Positions 47,948 to 63,975 of a stretch of DNA of 64,000 nt are shown here, piece after piece. Location of the stretch: assembly GCA_024516035.1 (NCBI GenBank), contig CM044966.1, forward strand, positions 20,158,576 through 20,222,575, given 5' to 3'. A program made the position numbers and the translations under genes. The notes below the pieces were generated by a model. The model had not been told where the DNA came from and searched no databases. It saw only the letters and a list, made by a program, of their open reading frames with translations. Every line of letters begins with the position of its first letter. Positions within the stretch are counted from its first letter, which is position 1. The DNA is from Bactericera cockerelli. Taxonomy: Eukaryota > Arthropoda > Insecta > Hemiptera > Triozidae.

Positions 47948-48043
47948 ACGCGTTAGGCCAGATCCAAATCTCCGTGATGTGACGCGTTAGGCTGGGTCCA
48001 CATCTCCGTGATGTGAAGCGTTAGGCCGGGTCCACATCTCAAA
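47948..48043 (-). repeat. 34-bp minisatellite array C (inverted)
   Basis: Three units in opposite orientation; compare seven at the equivalent place after copy B. The array ends in the flank shared with 36215 onward. Confidence 0.88.
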
Positions 48044-49617
48044 ATATTTTCTCATAGAACATCAGACTTCATACTGGGGACCAATTTTTTGTTTCAAGAT
48101 CCTAACTCAAACTGTTCTCGAGAAAGAGATAGTGGCTGGGTGGGTGGTTTCGATCACCCTGTAAAATGAAAGATAAAACATACATCAAGACCAAATTAAG
48201 AGAACCGGACTTTATAGTCAAGGGACAGATACGGGGATACGCCTCCTGCTCTTAAAAAAACGTCATAATGGTGGCAATGTCTAGCTAAAAAAACGTCATA
48301 ATGGTGGCAATGTCTTCAGCTTCAATTTATTTTGTTTTTAGAATTTTTGGTCTAGACCGCTGATATTTTAACCTCCTTGGCTCAAATCACAGGGGTTCTC
48401 AAAAAGTATTCGACGAATGGCTCATTTATTGAAAATTTAACTTTTCTTTGAAAACTTGTCTCTCCGCGGAATCTTGAAATCTCTAGTTAAACAACGTCTA
48501 GCGAGTTGAAGACTTCATCATTCTGGCATCCCGGTCAAACCCAGGCTGGGTTATGGGAAGCAGGTTTGTGAGTTTCTTGCGAATCGAGTTTAACACCCCC
48601 CTCCTATATAACCATGTAATTGAAAAATGATTAATGATGTTAAACCCTATTCAAATCAACAAAACTTTTTCAATTTACAAGATTGATAAAAAAAATTGAA
48701 TTTTACAAGTGTTAATTTCTCTTCACCTGACCATTGTATCCATAACAGATCCAAACATTTCCTCTCAGTTATTCTCATGCATGCGGAAACTCTGCACTCT
48801 AGGTTCTCTTGTTATTGCAGCTGTTTGAAAAACCTTCACCAATGATCAGGTATATGTCTCACTAGAGGACTATAAACAGTGAATGTACTAGCTGTAGCCA
48901 AGCTATTTGTTTTAGAAAATGAAGTTTTGCCCCAACACCACTCTCACATCACTATAGGGTTCATTACCTTCACATCAATGCCATTCCAGAAACAAAAAAA
49001 AACTTGGTTAGAATATTACGCTCCAGCTGGGATTCAAACCCGCAACTTCTGGGTCAGGGACTAATGCTCTTAACCAATGAGTCAGGGAGGTTGGCTAGCC
49101 AAGCTCCATGACTCATTGGATACAAAAACAATGGCGAGTTTTATAAATATATGAAAGCAGGGAACTGGTAGGCTCATCTCAACCCCATCATAACTGAATC
49201 AATTGCCTCCCTGCACCATGGTCCCATCATTTCTACAGAAAAAGGCACAAATATTTTGGATTTAAAAAATAAAAAAAATTGATATTTTGCTTAGTATTTG
49301 TGTTATTTTATCACAATTTAGGTAGTACTACAAAATTATAGGACTGGTCCATATCTTCTTCTTTTTTAATTTGGGTTTATTGTTGCTTTCAACTGCTAGG
49401 TCATTTCACAACCCTCCATCAGCAAGAAACCCATAAACCTTCTACACAGGTTAACCTCACCGAGCCTGGCTTGTGTAGGAATGTCAGCATGACAAAGTCT
49501 TCAAGTCTTTAATAATTTGGATGATAATATTTTATTGTAGTTCTATCATATTCTGAATTTTGATCATAAGCACAGTGAAAGAGACAAATTAAATCATCTG
49601 AAGACTCCTACACCATC

Positions 49618-49702
49618 ATGATAACAACTGAAGGTAGAGCAACACCTGGAGTATGGAGCACCACCCTTATTGAAGTGAATACAGTTCTTGGTTTCTTCGA
49701 AG
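49618..49702 (+). CDS. Zinc-finger gene copy D, exon 1
   Basis: Same start, donor and length as A and C; one Ser to Arg change (MITTEGRATP). Confidence 0.6.
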
Positions 49703-49800
49703 GTATGGATGTAGAACCTGAGGTAGATGAGTTTTTTTACAAATATGCATAATATATTTTACTGTCTGGCCTGTTTTCAAGATATTATAAATTTAGATTT

Positions 49801-50700
49801 AGTGTATTTTCTGTACTTAATCTCCCCCAATCTCGCATCAGCTGATCACAGATTAAGGATTTCTCCTCACGGCTTGTTCTTATTTCTCCTCCAATCTTAA
49901 CCCGACGTTTTTGTCAGATCGAGATCAACGCCATTTTGAAATCAATTTGACTTTGAGGTTGACCTTCAGCAGATCTTTATTATTTGTTTATGTTTTCATA
50001 AATTTACATTGAATAAACTTTTTTGATTTTCTATCGATGACTAGGCTACTTTAAACCAGTTTAGGTATTAGGTTCTAGTTTGAATTTTGAGCCAGATTTA
50101 AGATTAGGAATTGTACAGGTATCAAAGTTCATTGTTGATAATGAAAGTACCTTTTATTAACATCCTCAATTTACATATTTCGCCGAAAATGAATGCATAA
50201 TGTACAGAATGCTAGCTCGAGTTTCCCTTTTGCATTACCTTTATAAATCTCAAGTGTACATTTGTTCTACATCTAGAAAGCAAGACGCTGTGTAGTATAA
50301 GGACAATCACGTCTGAGAAATTCTCATGAAAAAATCAAGGCAGTTTTCAATTTACAAAAGAGCACTGGTTCAAGCTGCAGTGATCGTTAACTCTGCTGTT
50401 TGTTGAATGCACCAAATTTTCTGAACAGTCTATGGAATAGTAACTTGATTTACATCAAAATTTGAGAAAAAGTAGGTAATGAAACTCTCGCAGAAATCTA
50501 AATAGTCATAATAAGGTATTCAGATAGTTCAAATTTCCAATTCAATGAAATATTCTTATCAATCCTTATCAGTAATCTTATTTACATTTCACTGTGAGAA
50601 GCTAGCCCTTAATTTAAGTTTCTCTGATTGCTAGAGCGCGTCGAGGCGTTCTCATCTCTACAGATCGAGATTGGGGGAGATTATGTACAGAAAATACACT
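49801..50700. mobile_element. 900-bp DNA element in intron 1, copy D
   Basis: AGTGTATTTTCTGTACTTAA followed by TCTCCCCCAATCTCG is mirrored at 50666-50700 with one mismatch, a 35-bp inverted repeat. Copies A and C show the empty site (TTTAGATTGAATAAC). Flanks fit a 2-3 bp duplication (ATT). No coding frame is present. It is non-autonomous and of uncertain superfamily. Confidence 0.85.
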
Positions 50701-51200
50701 TATTGAATAACAATGGCTGGTGCTATCATTAAATGACAAACTTCACGTTGGCTCAATTGCAGATTCACTCCATACAAGAACAATAGAATTTGTCAAATCC
50801 TTTATAAACTAGGGTTTCCAATCCAATATTTATATAAAAAACCCAGGTTCCATAAAATTGACAGAACTGGCTATAAGGTTTTTTGAATTTATTTACACAA
50901 ATTATGGTAAAAGACTAGTATTGATGAAAATCTTCATAGTAATATTTCTGACTAGACTGATTTTTTCCCTCAAGAAAATTGTAAACAAAGGTAAACTCTC
51001 CCTCTCAGTTTATAAAATGTTGATTTTTTTTGAAGTTTGATGTTGGGAATTACAAAATCAGAGCAAAGAATTTCTTTAATTAAAATGAACTCAATTTTCC
51101 AATTTCTAGTATTAGAAATTAAAGGAAGTAAAATTGTTATGAAGAAATTCTTGAATAAATCAATGCAAACTGACTACCTTGTTTTGATACTATTTTACAG

Positions 51201-51387
51201 ATACCCGTAATGTTTACTTCAATCAAAATACTGTGTATACATCAAAAATCAAAACCAAAAAATCAGAATCCAAACCAGATATTGCTAATCAGATAACATT
51301 GAATTGGATGCAACATTTAAACTTTGCCAAGGACCAAGGAGGAGAAAACTTGTTGGCTTTCTATTACAGTGGATGTCTGTTTTTTAT
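51201..51387 (+). CDS. Zinc-finger gene copy D, exon 2
   Basis: 187 nt, same splice sites and phases; KTEKSES has become KTKKSES. It is still open although exon 3 of this copy is broken. Confidence 0.6.
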
Positions 51388-51449
51388 GTAAGTATTGGTA
51401 GTAACTAAATCTGTAAAATTTTGCACTATTAAATAAATAAATAAGGGAT

Positions 51450-52605
51450 ATTATTATTATTATTATTAGGTGTTATAATGAGGGTTTTCGGTGTGAGATT
51501 GTCTCTAACTTAAATTGGAGTTGTTCTCTGTTAAAATTCTCTGTAATTTGTTTTGCTACGTTTTCTGTCCCACCCGTTTCTGTTCGGATCAAGTTGATGA
51601 AGATATCATTACTTACCGTTTTCCCTGCACTTTTAATATCATCTCCTAGTGAGGCCAGGTCAAGGTTTTCCTTGACTTTCCCTGCCATATTGGCGTGCAA
51701 CAGAATTTTAGATGTGGATATTCTCACTGTCTGATAATCTCTTACCTTAACACTCTTCTTATCTTTGTCTGTGAGAGGCCATGCAGGGTGATTTAACATT
51801 ATTAACCATAAAAATTTAATTTTGCCATTCTCCTGCTTTGCGTGATGTCTCTAGGGTTAGTTGTCCACATGTGGGTATTCATTATATTTTTTTCTCATCA
51901 ATTTTTTCAACAAGTTTTTTAATGTCCTTCTTTGCCTCCTGTGACCAAAAAGCCATATCTTGTTTAAAGTTCCTTTTCATCTTTCTTGATTTCACTTTGA
52001 TGTGTTACTCTAAGACTGTACAGTCTAGAAATAGATTTACAATGTCCCCAAGGCTTTCTCTGACAGTGAGGTCAGACACCGGGTTTATTCTTCCTCTGAT
52101 GAGAAAATAAGTGTTGAGTTCCCCTTCTTACCTTATGAAAGGGAGTGACTCCTGTCCACTTTGACTCTTTTGAATGCAGATTCGGGCATTTCTTGGCATC
52201 TAACAGTTTGTTCAAGTAACTCCCATCGGTTGCACATTCATGGATCATATCTCTTACCTTTCTTGTCTTTTCCTCTTTTGTGTCCTTTGTATCGCTCACC
52301 ATTTGCTGGTCACTTCTTCGTATTCCCTGCTTTACTTTTTCCACTTCCCGAAGTGCCTCCTCAGGTTTCATGATGAACTCCTTCAACAGGGATCTGCTTC
52401 CAGGGTTCCAGTTTAGCCAGAGCCCCATCTGATCAATCTCCTCACACATCGCCTCAACATTCCTTGTGTACACCTCCACGAGATCCTCCGCGATCACCTC
52501 AACAGTACCTGGTGTACCGCCGAACTGCTCATCACTTTGCTCCCCTGTGCCAGTGGTATTGTTAGGATTCCTCATCGGACTTCTAGCACAATGTTTACAC
52601 TTCAC
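51450..52605 (-). mobile_element. Antisense R1-like LINE ORF1 remnant, copy D
   Basis: Equivalent to 8985-10160, with the 177-codon stretch open from 52605 to 52072 and a second stretch at 51799-51473. The 3' junction at an ATT tail is the same as in A and C. Confidence 0.6.
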
Positions 52606-52884
52606 AAAGCTGGTTACTCAGGAATTTGCTGACGCACGGTCCTGAGTCCAGAACACTTTCCTAAGTTAGAAAATAATATGATTGTTTATTTTTAATTTTA
52701 CGAGAAAAATAACGACATTGACACACTTGCTTACGCTTTCCCATCTCAAACCAAACTCTGTCTGCCATGTATGTGTGTCCCAAATCTACTGAATTAACTT
52801 GTATATCAGTCCTTGTCTTTTTTCATATTTACACTGGACAATCCTGTATAAAATCATGTTTGTCATCATTTTTCTTGTTCCCAG

Positions 52885-56202
<3,318 letters not shown>

Positions 56203-56250
56203 AAGATTTTCAGATTATTAGTAAGGTCTCTGTTCAGTTTCATTTAAAAC

Positions 56251-56256
56251 AATAAA
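56251..56256 (+). terminator. Polyadenylation signal, copy D
   Basis: AATAAA at the conserved distance from the stop codon. Confidence 0.6.
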
Positions 56257-58477
56257 ACTGGCCTCCAAGGACAAACTCTAAACAAATTGAGAAGATAAAA
56301 AAATGCAGGTCAAACAGATAAACAAGAACAACCACCAAACATTACTAATATACAGGATTCGAAAAAAAAGAATATTCTAGAAAATGTAAATATTGAAAAT
56401 GCTGAAATGCATGTACTATTAAATCGAGGGGAAACATTTTTACAGAGTGTTGTTTTCCTATCACTGCTAGGGATGGCCTCAGGGGGATTAACTTTAGAAT
56501 TTTAAATAGAAAGACACTGTCTATGTGATATTTCGGAAAATAAGCTGACAGTAGAAGTATTTTAAGACAAATTTGAGTTTTCTACAACTAAATAGGGTCA
56601 CAGATATTGTACATTACAACTCAGATATTTCAGCAATATTTTTATAAGAAATTAATTTAATTTTTGTAAAAATTCCGTCTATATTTTTATACCATTAGTT
56701 TTACCAGGGGAAATTTCAAGGAGTCAACATTTTTAGAAAAAGTGAAAAGGCTATCCGTTTTCGAGTATAAATTGTTCTATTATTTATCCTAATTTAAGGT
56801 ATCTTGAAAACATTGCCGGAGACAAGTACTGCACTCGCTTTTTAGCCTCTTTCTAAATAAATTGAAGTAATATTAGCCCTGTTCTTACAATGGGCTGAAC
56901 AATAAGACTCATAGCATTTATTCAGCACAAATTTTACTAGAAAACCAATAGTTTTTAACATAAAAAGAATTTAACACCTCCCCTGGTAATGCTAATGGTA
57001 AAAAAGGGGCAAATAAGTTATTTTAAATGGCAAAACATTTTGTTAACAAATTTAACTAAAAAAGTTATTAATATCTTTAAAAAAAATGTCTCGAACCTCT
57101 GATATTCAATGTACCATTAGACGCTTCGCAATGAATTGTGATATTAAATTTGTGTATCAATTTCGCCCTGAGTTTGTTAACATTTACTTAAAATTATATT
57201 AGTTTTTTTAATTAAAAAAAAATTGTTTTTCACTGCCTTTAATTTCGTAGGCATGAAACAGGAGCAATTGTTGACGCTTGTGGTCTGTGTTGTAGCTTGG
57301 CCATCCTGTAGTATGTTTCACCTGTGATGGGAGAGAAGTGGCACAATATTTCCCATTTAGGTCCCAACTTCCGCATGGCAAGCGAGTGCTTAACCATTGA
57401 GCTAATCGCGCGCTCTATTTTATTGTATCTATCCTTGATAAAGCTGTAACCTATAACGCGTTAATCGAAATTTTCAGAAATATAAACCTAATTCTTTCGA
57501 GATATCGAGAATTTTCGAACAAGGCATAACTCGTTATGTTTTTCAGTTAAAACTTTTCACGGATGGTCGTCCGGCTGTCTGACAAAATCGATCAGAAACT
57601 GACATCATCAGAATAGGTCGAGTTTTAGTTAATTCGAAAGGTCTTTATAAAATGCGTTAATTATCAACAAAATTTATCATTCTGCAACTTACGGTTATTG
57701 AGTTATTGGTCAACGTAGCTCACTGAAATTTGTTGCAATGAACTTCTCTCAACGGACGTTTAAAACAATATGCCTCAAGACATATCTCTGCTTTTAAGAT
57801 TTTTAAGTAGGTCCGTGCTGAGCCTGACTGGGTCAGTGTAGGCAATTTTTTTTTTTTTTTGCTGAAACTAAATCTTCTAAAAAATTAAGGAATTTGGGTT
57901 TTTGTGATTTCCTATATTTACAGCTGTTCTTGTGATACGGGGGGGCGGGGTGGAACATTATGGACAGCCTGTATATGCGTAAATACCAAACTCTGTGTTC
58001 ATTTTCTAATGATTGTATACCTAGAACCTAACACTTAAAGAGCTCTTACTCAGATTTTGTCTAAAATAATCACTCGTGGCAAAGATGTTCATTGAGAAGG
58101 AATTTTTTGTACTGCAAATGCTCTAGTTCAAAAAATAACTTATTTATCATTCATTCTAGATGGGGGTTGTGACATATCAAATCCAATGATTCTGAGGTGT
58201 TGATTACGAATTATTTTTAGCTATCTGTTACCGTTGAGTCACCATTGGCGCTTCAAATTTAGACGGAGTTGGCTTTAAAGATGGAAATTATTGTAATTTT
58301 TTTTAATAAATTATAATTTTCATGTTGTCAAAAAAAGAAGAAGAAAATCGTCGTGTCACACGTGATGTTAGTACCTGATCTCATTTTGGCTCCACAACTT
58401 CCTAATGTTACATATGTAACAGGTTCTATGTTCTTCAAGGTTTATTAGTTTTTTTTTAATATATAAATATCACTATA
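56257..58477. other. 3' flank of copy D (non-coding)
   Basis: As in the other copies, but the SINE near 57360 has lost its body and B-box part by a deletion of over 100 bp (CCCATTTAG joined to GTCCCAACTTCC). No gene is seen. Confidence 0.75.
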
Positions 58478-60145
58478 CAGGGTGTCCCACCAAACTTGGA
58501 CACCTCAAATTACTCGGCCCCTGAAAGAGTTTTTGAAAAATAAAGAATCCAAGGGTACATGGTCTAATTATGCGGTTTCAGTCATGAATTTTTTTTTATA
58601 CAGGGTGGTTCAAAAGTCAGAAATTGAGGTGTCAACTTTCGATTTTTAAATGGATCGACCTGAATTTTATTTAATAATTTTACTTGTAAATGGTTCCTGA
58701 GTACTTTTTTAAACAAAAATTTTACATACAGGGTGGTTTTTTTTGACCAATTTTTTTTTCTAAATCTCGAATAACTCAAGTTTGTTTAATTTTTTCGATA
58801 ACAAGAATAGGAAGTGTTTGTGTAATGAAAACACGCACTTTCAATTGGCATCAAATTTTTTTATACAGGGTGGTTCACAAGTGAAATAATGACTTGATTT
58901 TTTTTAAAACTGATTTTTTTTAATTTTTTATTTGGGATTAATAATTCTAACCTAATTTTACACATTTTTTGTTAGTCATATCCAAAAACAAAACTAAAGT
59001 GTTGTACAGGGTGAGACATAATTTTTTTGTAACACCCTGTATATGGGCACTTGGGCAGTCAAAGAGACATAAAATTAAATAGAAAGACTAAATGTGCAAG
59101 AAAAACTTCGATTTTTAATTATATAAAAAAGTTATGGTGTTTTAACTAATATTGTCACATGGACCACCCTGTAGATATTTTCTTAAAACATCATATGGGT
59201 AGTCGAAACTGTCCAAAATTCAACGAAGAGTCCAAATCTGAAAGAAAAAAATGAATTCAAAAAGCCATGCTCAATTTTTTGTCTACACCTCCCTACTTTT
59301 TATTTCTAGTTTTAAAATCATTCAGTGTGTAACTGTGTACACCAAATTGAAAATGGCTTCAAAATTCGAGTTTTTTACTTGTTTTTCCCCAAGATTCGAA
59401 GTCTTCGTTGAATTTTATACAACCTCGAGTACCCACATGATAGTTTAAGAGAATATCTACAGAGTGGTCTATGCGACAATATTAGTTAAAACACCATAAC
59501 TTTTTGATATCATTAAAAATCAAAGTTTTTCTTGCACATTTAGTTTTTATATTTAATTTTACGTCTCTTTGACTGCCCATATACAGGGTGTCACAAAAAA
59601 AATATGTCTCACCCTGTACAACACTTTAGTTTTGTTTTTCTATATGACTAACAAAAAATGTGTAAAATTAGATTAGAATTATTAATCCCAAATAAAAAAT
59701 TAAAAAAACTCAGTTTTAAAAAAAAACAAGTCATTATTTCACTTGTGAACCACCCTGTATAAAAAAATTTGATGCCAATTGAAAGTGCGTGTTTTCATTA
59801 CACAAACACTTTCTATTCTTGTTATCGAAAAAATTAAACAAACTTGAGTTATTCGAGATTTAGAAAAAAAAATTGGTCGAAAAAAAACCACCCTGTATGT
59901 AAAATTTTTGTATGAAAAAGTACTCAGGAACCACTTAAAAGTAAAATTATCAAATAAGATTCAGGTCGATCCATTTAAAAATCGAAAGTTGACACCTCAA
60001 TTTCTGACTTTTAAACCACCCTGTATAAAAAAAATTCATAACTGAAACCGCATAATCAGACCATGTACCCTAGGATTTTTTCTTTTTCAAAAACTCTTTC
60101 AGGGGCCGAGTAATTTGAGGTGTCCAAGTTTGGTGGGACACCCTG
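58478..60145. mobile_element. 1.67-kb palindromic transposon with CAGGGTG ends
   Basis: CAGGGTGTCCCACCAAAC at the left is mirrored by the right end. Arms of about 760 bp (58478-59242 and 59385-60145) are near-complementary with a loop of roughly 140 bp. TA at 58476-58477 and 60146-60147 is the target duplication; copy C (45733-45749) has the empty site. CAGGGTG recurs within each arm at 120-145-bp intervals. Short open frames inside are artefacts. Confidence 0.88.
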
Positions 60146-60263
60146 TATAATAGATCCCACAAAAAACTACCGTTAAAAAAAGGGCCAAGTTCCAGAACTC
60201 CTATCCAAAAAGGTTTCGCCAATGAATGCAGTGATATCTTGTTTGCGGCCAAGTTATCTTGGT

Positions 60264-60513
60264 TCTAAACTATTTCTTTTAGTAACACCTGTTTTCTGAG
60301 TTCCTCATTTTGTATGTTTTTAACTGCAAACCATCCTCTAACTTGGCCAGTTTCGCTCCTTGTGATGGTTATATTATTATTCTGTACCTATAAATGTAGT
60401 GGTAATATTCCATACAACCGATGGCATAAAACTGGCCAAGTGAGAGGATAGTTTGCAGTTAAAAACATACAAAATGAGGAACTCAGAAAACGGGTTTAAT
60501 AAAAGAAATAGTT
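60264..60513. mobile_element. 250-bp palindromic MITE
   Basis: AACTATTTCTTTTAGTAA is mirrored at the right end; arms of about 100 bp contain CTGAGTTCCTCATTTTG and CATCCTCTAACTTGGCCAG. It lies between the left inverted repeat and the LINE 3' tail. Confidence 0.75.
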
Positions 60514-60948
60514 AATGATAATGATAAATGCCCGCAGAACGGGTGTATATTAACGAGCCGAGCTCTATTTACACAAATACACAAATAATATTAATAATAA
60601 AAGGATAAAAATAAACAAAGGTTACAAAAATACTAATAATAAATCACAAATACATCACAAGGGTAAACTAAAGTTCATAAAATATACTAGAAAGTACAAT
60701 AAATAGAAAATTGTGAAATAACCACAGCATGTCAAAAAAAAAACTCAAAATAAAAAAAAATAAACAAAATAATAAATAAAATAAAACAAAATAAAAATAA
60801 ATACATACTATAATCCTATAATTATAAGATCGTGTCAGAAGTCAAACTCAGTAGTATCATTTGCCAGGCGCATCATCCTGTTTAGAGGAGAAAAGTGTGT
60901 GTAGTTGGTAGGGCATGTTTTCATGTGAAAAGTATGAGCACGCCTAAG

Positions 60949-61784
60949 AGCCCGTTCACACCAAAACAGTTTTTACTGGAACAGTTTTTTTACTGTGTCC
61001 AGTAAAAAAACTGTTTCTCAGAGTGCGTTCACACAGGCTACAAACAGTATTTTTACTGGTCCTACTTTTCCATGCTTTTCTTTATGTTCATTCGTGATAA
61101 AGCCTTTGAACGTGATGGATGTGAATACATTAATGCTTTTGTACTGGTACCGGCATTGACAACGAAGGAATAAGAGAAGATGGTGGAATCATCCCATAGT
61201 GGCACAAAGGTATCAAAAAGGAGCATTTCTAAATTTAATTTAATAATTAGTGAGGCGCTAGAGCCGAATTTATGATTTTCCAAAAAGGCCCTTATTTGGC
61301 CCTAATTCGGCCCTAGTAGGTGACGAAAGGCCCTAACACTAACCCTAGATAGCAGCAAGTCATACCTATCTATAGAACCTAGTTTGAACCAGATCGCCAC
61401 CAAAAAGTCATTTGCTCGCCCCGATTTCCATTGTAGCGCCTCACAAATAGACACGAATTAATTTTCATTCGAAAAATACGATATTATAATAGGTTTCAGA
61501 AACAATAAAAACTGTGCCGACTGCAGTGTGAACATCTCCATTTGATTGTACAAGCGACTGGATGTAGAAACAGTTTTTTTACTGGGCCAGTTTTTCTACT
61601 GTTTCCGTTTCTAGTGGCAAAATCTGATGTAAAAATTTGTCGATCCAGTTTTTTTACTGTTAACAGTAAAACGTTGCCGATGTGAACGCTCTCATTTAAA
61701 TGTATGCGCCACTCAGTAAAAATACTGGACCAGTAAAATTACTGTCCCAGTAAAAAAACTGTTTTTAGTCGGTGTGAACGGGCT
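60949..61784. mobile_element. 836-bp MITE inserted in the LINE reverse transcriptase
   Basis: AGCCCGTTCACACC at the left is mirrored by GGTGTGAACGGGCT at the right; both ends carry many CAGT(A)nACTG motifs. CTAAG flanks both sides (60944-60948, 61785-61789). Removing the element and one CTAAG restores the LINE reading frame, supporting a 5-bp duplication. A smaller element is nested inside. Confidence 0.85.
61250..61444. mobile_element. 195-bp MITE nested in the previous element
   Basis: GTGAGGCGCTA at the left is mirrored by TAGCGCCTCAC at the right. The interior has several GGCCCT motifs (AAGGCCCT, TTGGCCCTAATT, TCGGCCCTAG). Confidence 0.6.
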
Positions 61785-62925
61785 CTAAGTCTACGATGGC
61801 AGTCCAACGAAACCCCACTCAAAAGATCACTGCAGTCCACCTCGCCAGATAACAGCTTGCGAAAGAAGTTTAGATCAGCTTGAAGACGGCGATCCTTGAG
61901 ACATTCAATATCGATCTGGTGATTAGGAAAACGGATATTAAGATAATACAGGAACCTTCTCTGAACCCTGTCTAATAACAGCTCATGCACGTTGTAATAA
62001 GGACACCATACAACGCAGGCATATTCTAGTAAGGATCGAACCAGAGAGAAATAAAGAAGTCTAAATGAAGAAGAAGACAAGCCTTTTGATGTTCTAAAAA
62101 TGTAACCGAGGATTCGATGGCATCGCATTGAGAGATTGGCGATATGGGTAGAAAACGATAAGGTCGGATCAAGACTGACACCCAGATCTTTGATTTGTTC
62201 GACATGTTTGAGAGGTTGTGAATCAATACAGTATGTAAAGCTACTGGGCTCCCTGCATCTAGAGAAGGACATATGAGCACACTTACTCAAGGTAAGTTGC
62301 AAACCATTGAGTTTTAGCCATTGGCTGAATGATGTTAAATCCTTCTGCAAGAGAATGCAATCATCCTCGCTAGCTATAGCTTTGTAAATCTTCACATCAT
62401 CTGCAAACATTTGGAAAGAAGAATATTTAATGACATTAGAGAGATCATTGAAGAAAAGACTGAACAAAAGCGGACCGGAATGGCTACCTTGACCAACTCC
62501 AGATGACACAAGAATTGAACCTGAAACACTGTCACCAATTTTTACAATTTGAGAACGGTCGGTGAAGGAGCTGTCCAACCAACGAAGAAAGGTCTCGCCT
62601 ATGCCATAGGATCTTAATTTGGCAATAAGATATTTGGTATTTACTCGGTCAAAGGCCTTTGCAACGTCAGTATAGATGGCATGGACCTCATTGCCACACT
62701 GAAGAGAACTCAAAATGTCATTCAGTTTAGAACCAAGATAACTTGGCCGCAAACACGATATCACTGCATTCATTGGCGAAACCTTTTTGGATAGGAGTTC
62801 TGGAACTTGGCCCTTTTTTTAACGGTAGTTTTTTGTGGGATATCATTACTTTTTGTAAATGCTTCGTTTCACAACAAGTTTCATTATTTTTTATGAAAAA
62901 TTTCATGATTCTTCACTTTAATATG

Positions 62926-63710
62926 CTCCCTAAAACGACACCCTTTAACAGCGGAAATAGTGCGAAAGTGCCGGTTTTCAGATTTTTCCCTGTACTTATA
63001 TAATGAACCCTAGCACCATACAAAATTTCAGCTTTGTAGGTAGTAGGGAAGTGCCTCATAATTTATATGCATAATTGAGTATACTTCCTCCCTAAAATAA
63101 CACCGTTTAACAGCATGATAAGTGCGAAAGTTCCGGTTTTCAGATTTTTCCCTGTATTTTTACAATAAAACCTAGCACCATACAAAATTTCAGCTTTCTA
63201 GGTAGTAGGAAAGTGCCTCATAATTTATATGCATAATTGAGTATACTTCCTCCCTAAAACGACACCGTTTAACAGCATGTGAAGTGAAAAAGTTCTGGTT
63301 TTCAGATTTTTCCCTGTACTTTTACAATAAACCCTACCAGTATGCAAAATTTCAGCCTTATAGGTAGTAAGGAAATGCCTCATAATTTATATACATAATA
63401 TGGTATAGTTCCTCCCTAAAACGACACCGTTTAACTGTTTTCAGAACTTTTTCAGATTTTTCCCTGTACTTTTACAATAAACCCTACCATCATGGAAAAT
63501 TTCACCTTTCTAGGTAGTCGGGAAGTGCTTCATAATTTAGATTCATAATCGATAATATATATTCCTCCCTAAAACGACACCGTTTAACAGCATAATAAAT
63601 GCGAAAGTTTCGGTTTTCAGATTTTTCCCTGTACTTTTACAATAAACCCTACCATCATGCAAAATTTCAGCTTTCTAGGTAGTCGGGAAGTGCCTCATAA
63701 TTTTGATGAT
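62926..63710 (+). repeat. 162-bp tandem repeat, about five units
   Basis: CTCCCTAAAACGACACC begins units at about 62926, 63088, 63250, 63412 and 63565. Each unit includes TTTTCAGATTTTTCCCTG and AAATTTCAGCTTT. A TCAG microsatellite (63712-63745) follows. The layout (tandem units, TCAG run, CAAATTTCATATCT) is reminiscent of mobile repeats found in many insect genomes, but I cannot assign it. 63746-63975 holds nothing further. Confidence 0.8.
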
Positions 63711-63975
63711 CTGTCAGTCAGTCAATCAGTCAGTCAGTCAGTCAGTATCAAAATCGCAAATTTCAAAATTACATTCCTCTGAAAGTTTTTTGCATAGAGT
63801 CTTGAAATTTTCAATGTCTTTTTAATGATATTAGGACAATCTCTGTTCCAAATTTCATATCTCTATAATCAATTGAACCGAAGATATGAGTGTGTGAAAA
63901 ACCGGGTGAATCGGTTCGTGTAAAGATACACTGCCGTGCTTGCTGGAACTTGGCCTGGCGCACTGCCGTGCGCTC

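Larger units (their letters stand above)
60514..62773 (-). pseudogene. CR1/Jockey-like LINE reverse transcriptase, 5'-truncated and interrupted
   Basis: On the minus strand 62773-61790 encodes reverse transcriptase from just before motif A (YTDVAKAFDRVN) through motif B (GVGQGSHSGPLLF) and the catalytic FADDVKIY, then a long C-terminal part. It is cut at 61785 by an 836-bp MITE and resumes at 60948 with RAHTFHMKTCPTNY, ending MMRLANDTTEFDF and a stop at 60837-60835. The 3' untranslated region with AT-rich runs ends in an ATTATCATT tail near 60514. FADD in place of YADD is usual in this group. Endonuclease and ORF1 are missing. Confidence 0.8.
60152..62842. mobile_element. Composite insertion bounded by about 115-bp inverted repeats
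   Basis: GATCCCACAAAAAACTACCG through CTTGGTTCTAAACT (60152-60269) is repeated inverted at 62725-62842. Between them lie a palindromic MITE and a CR1/Jockey-like LINE fragment. The right arm overlaps the 5' end of the LINE reading frame, so the left arm may be an inverted copy of the LINE end rather than a true transposon terminus. AGATC occurs at 60152-60156 and again at 63976-63980, where copy-D flank sequence resumes. Confidence 0.6.
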
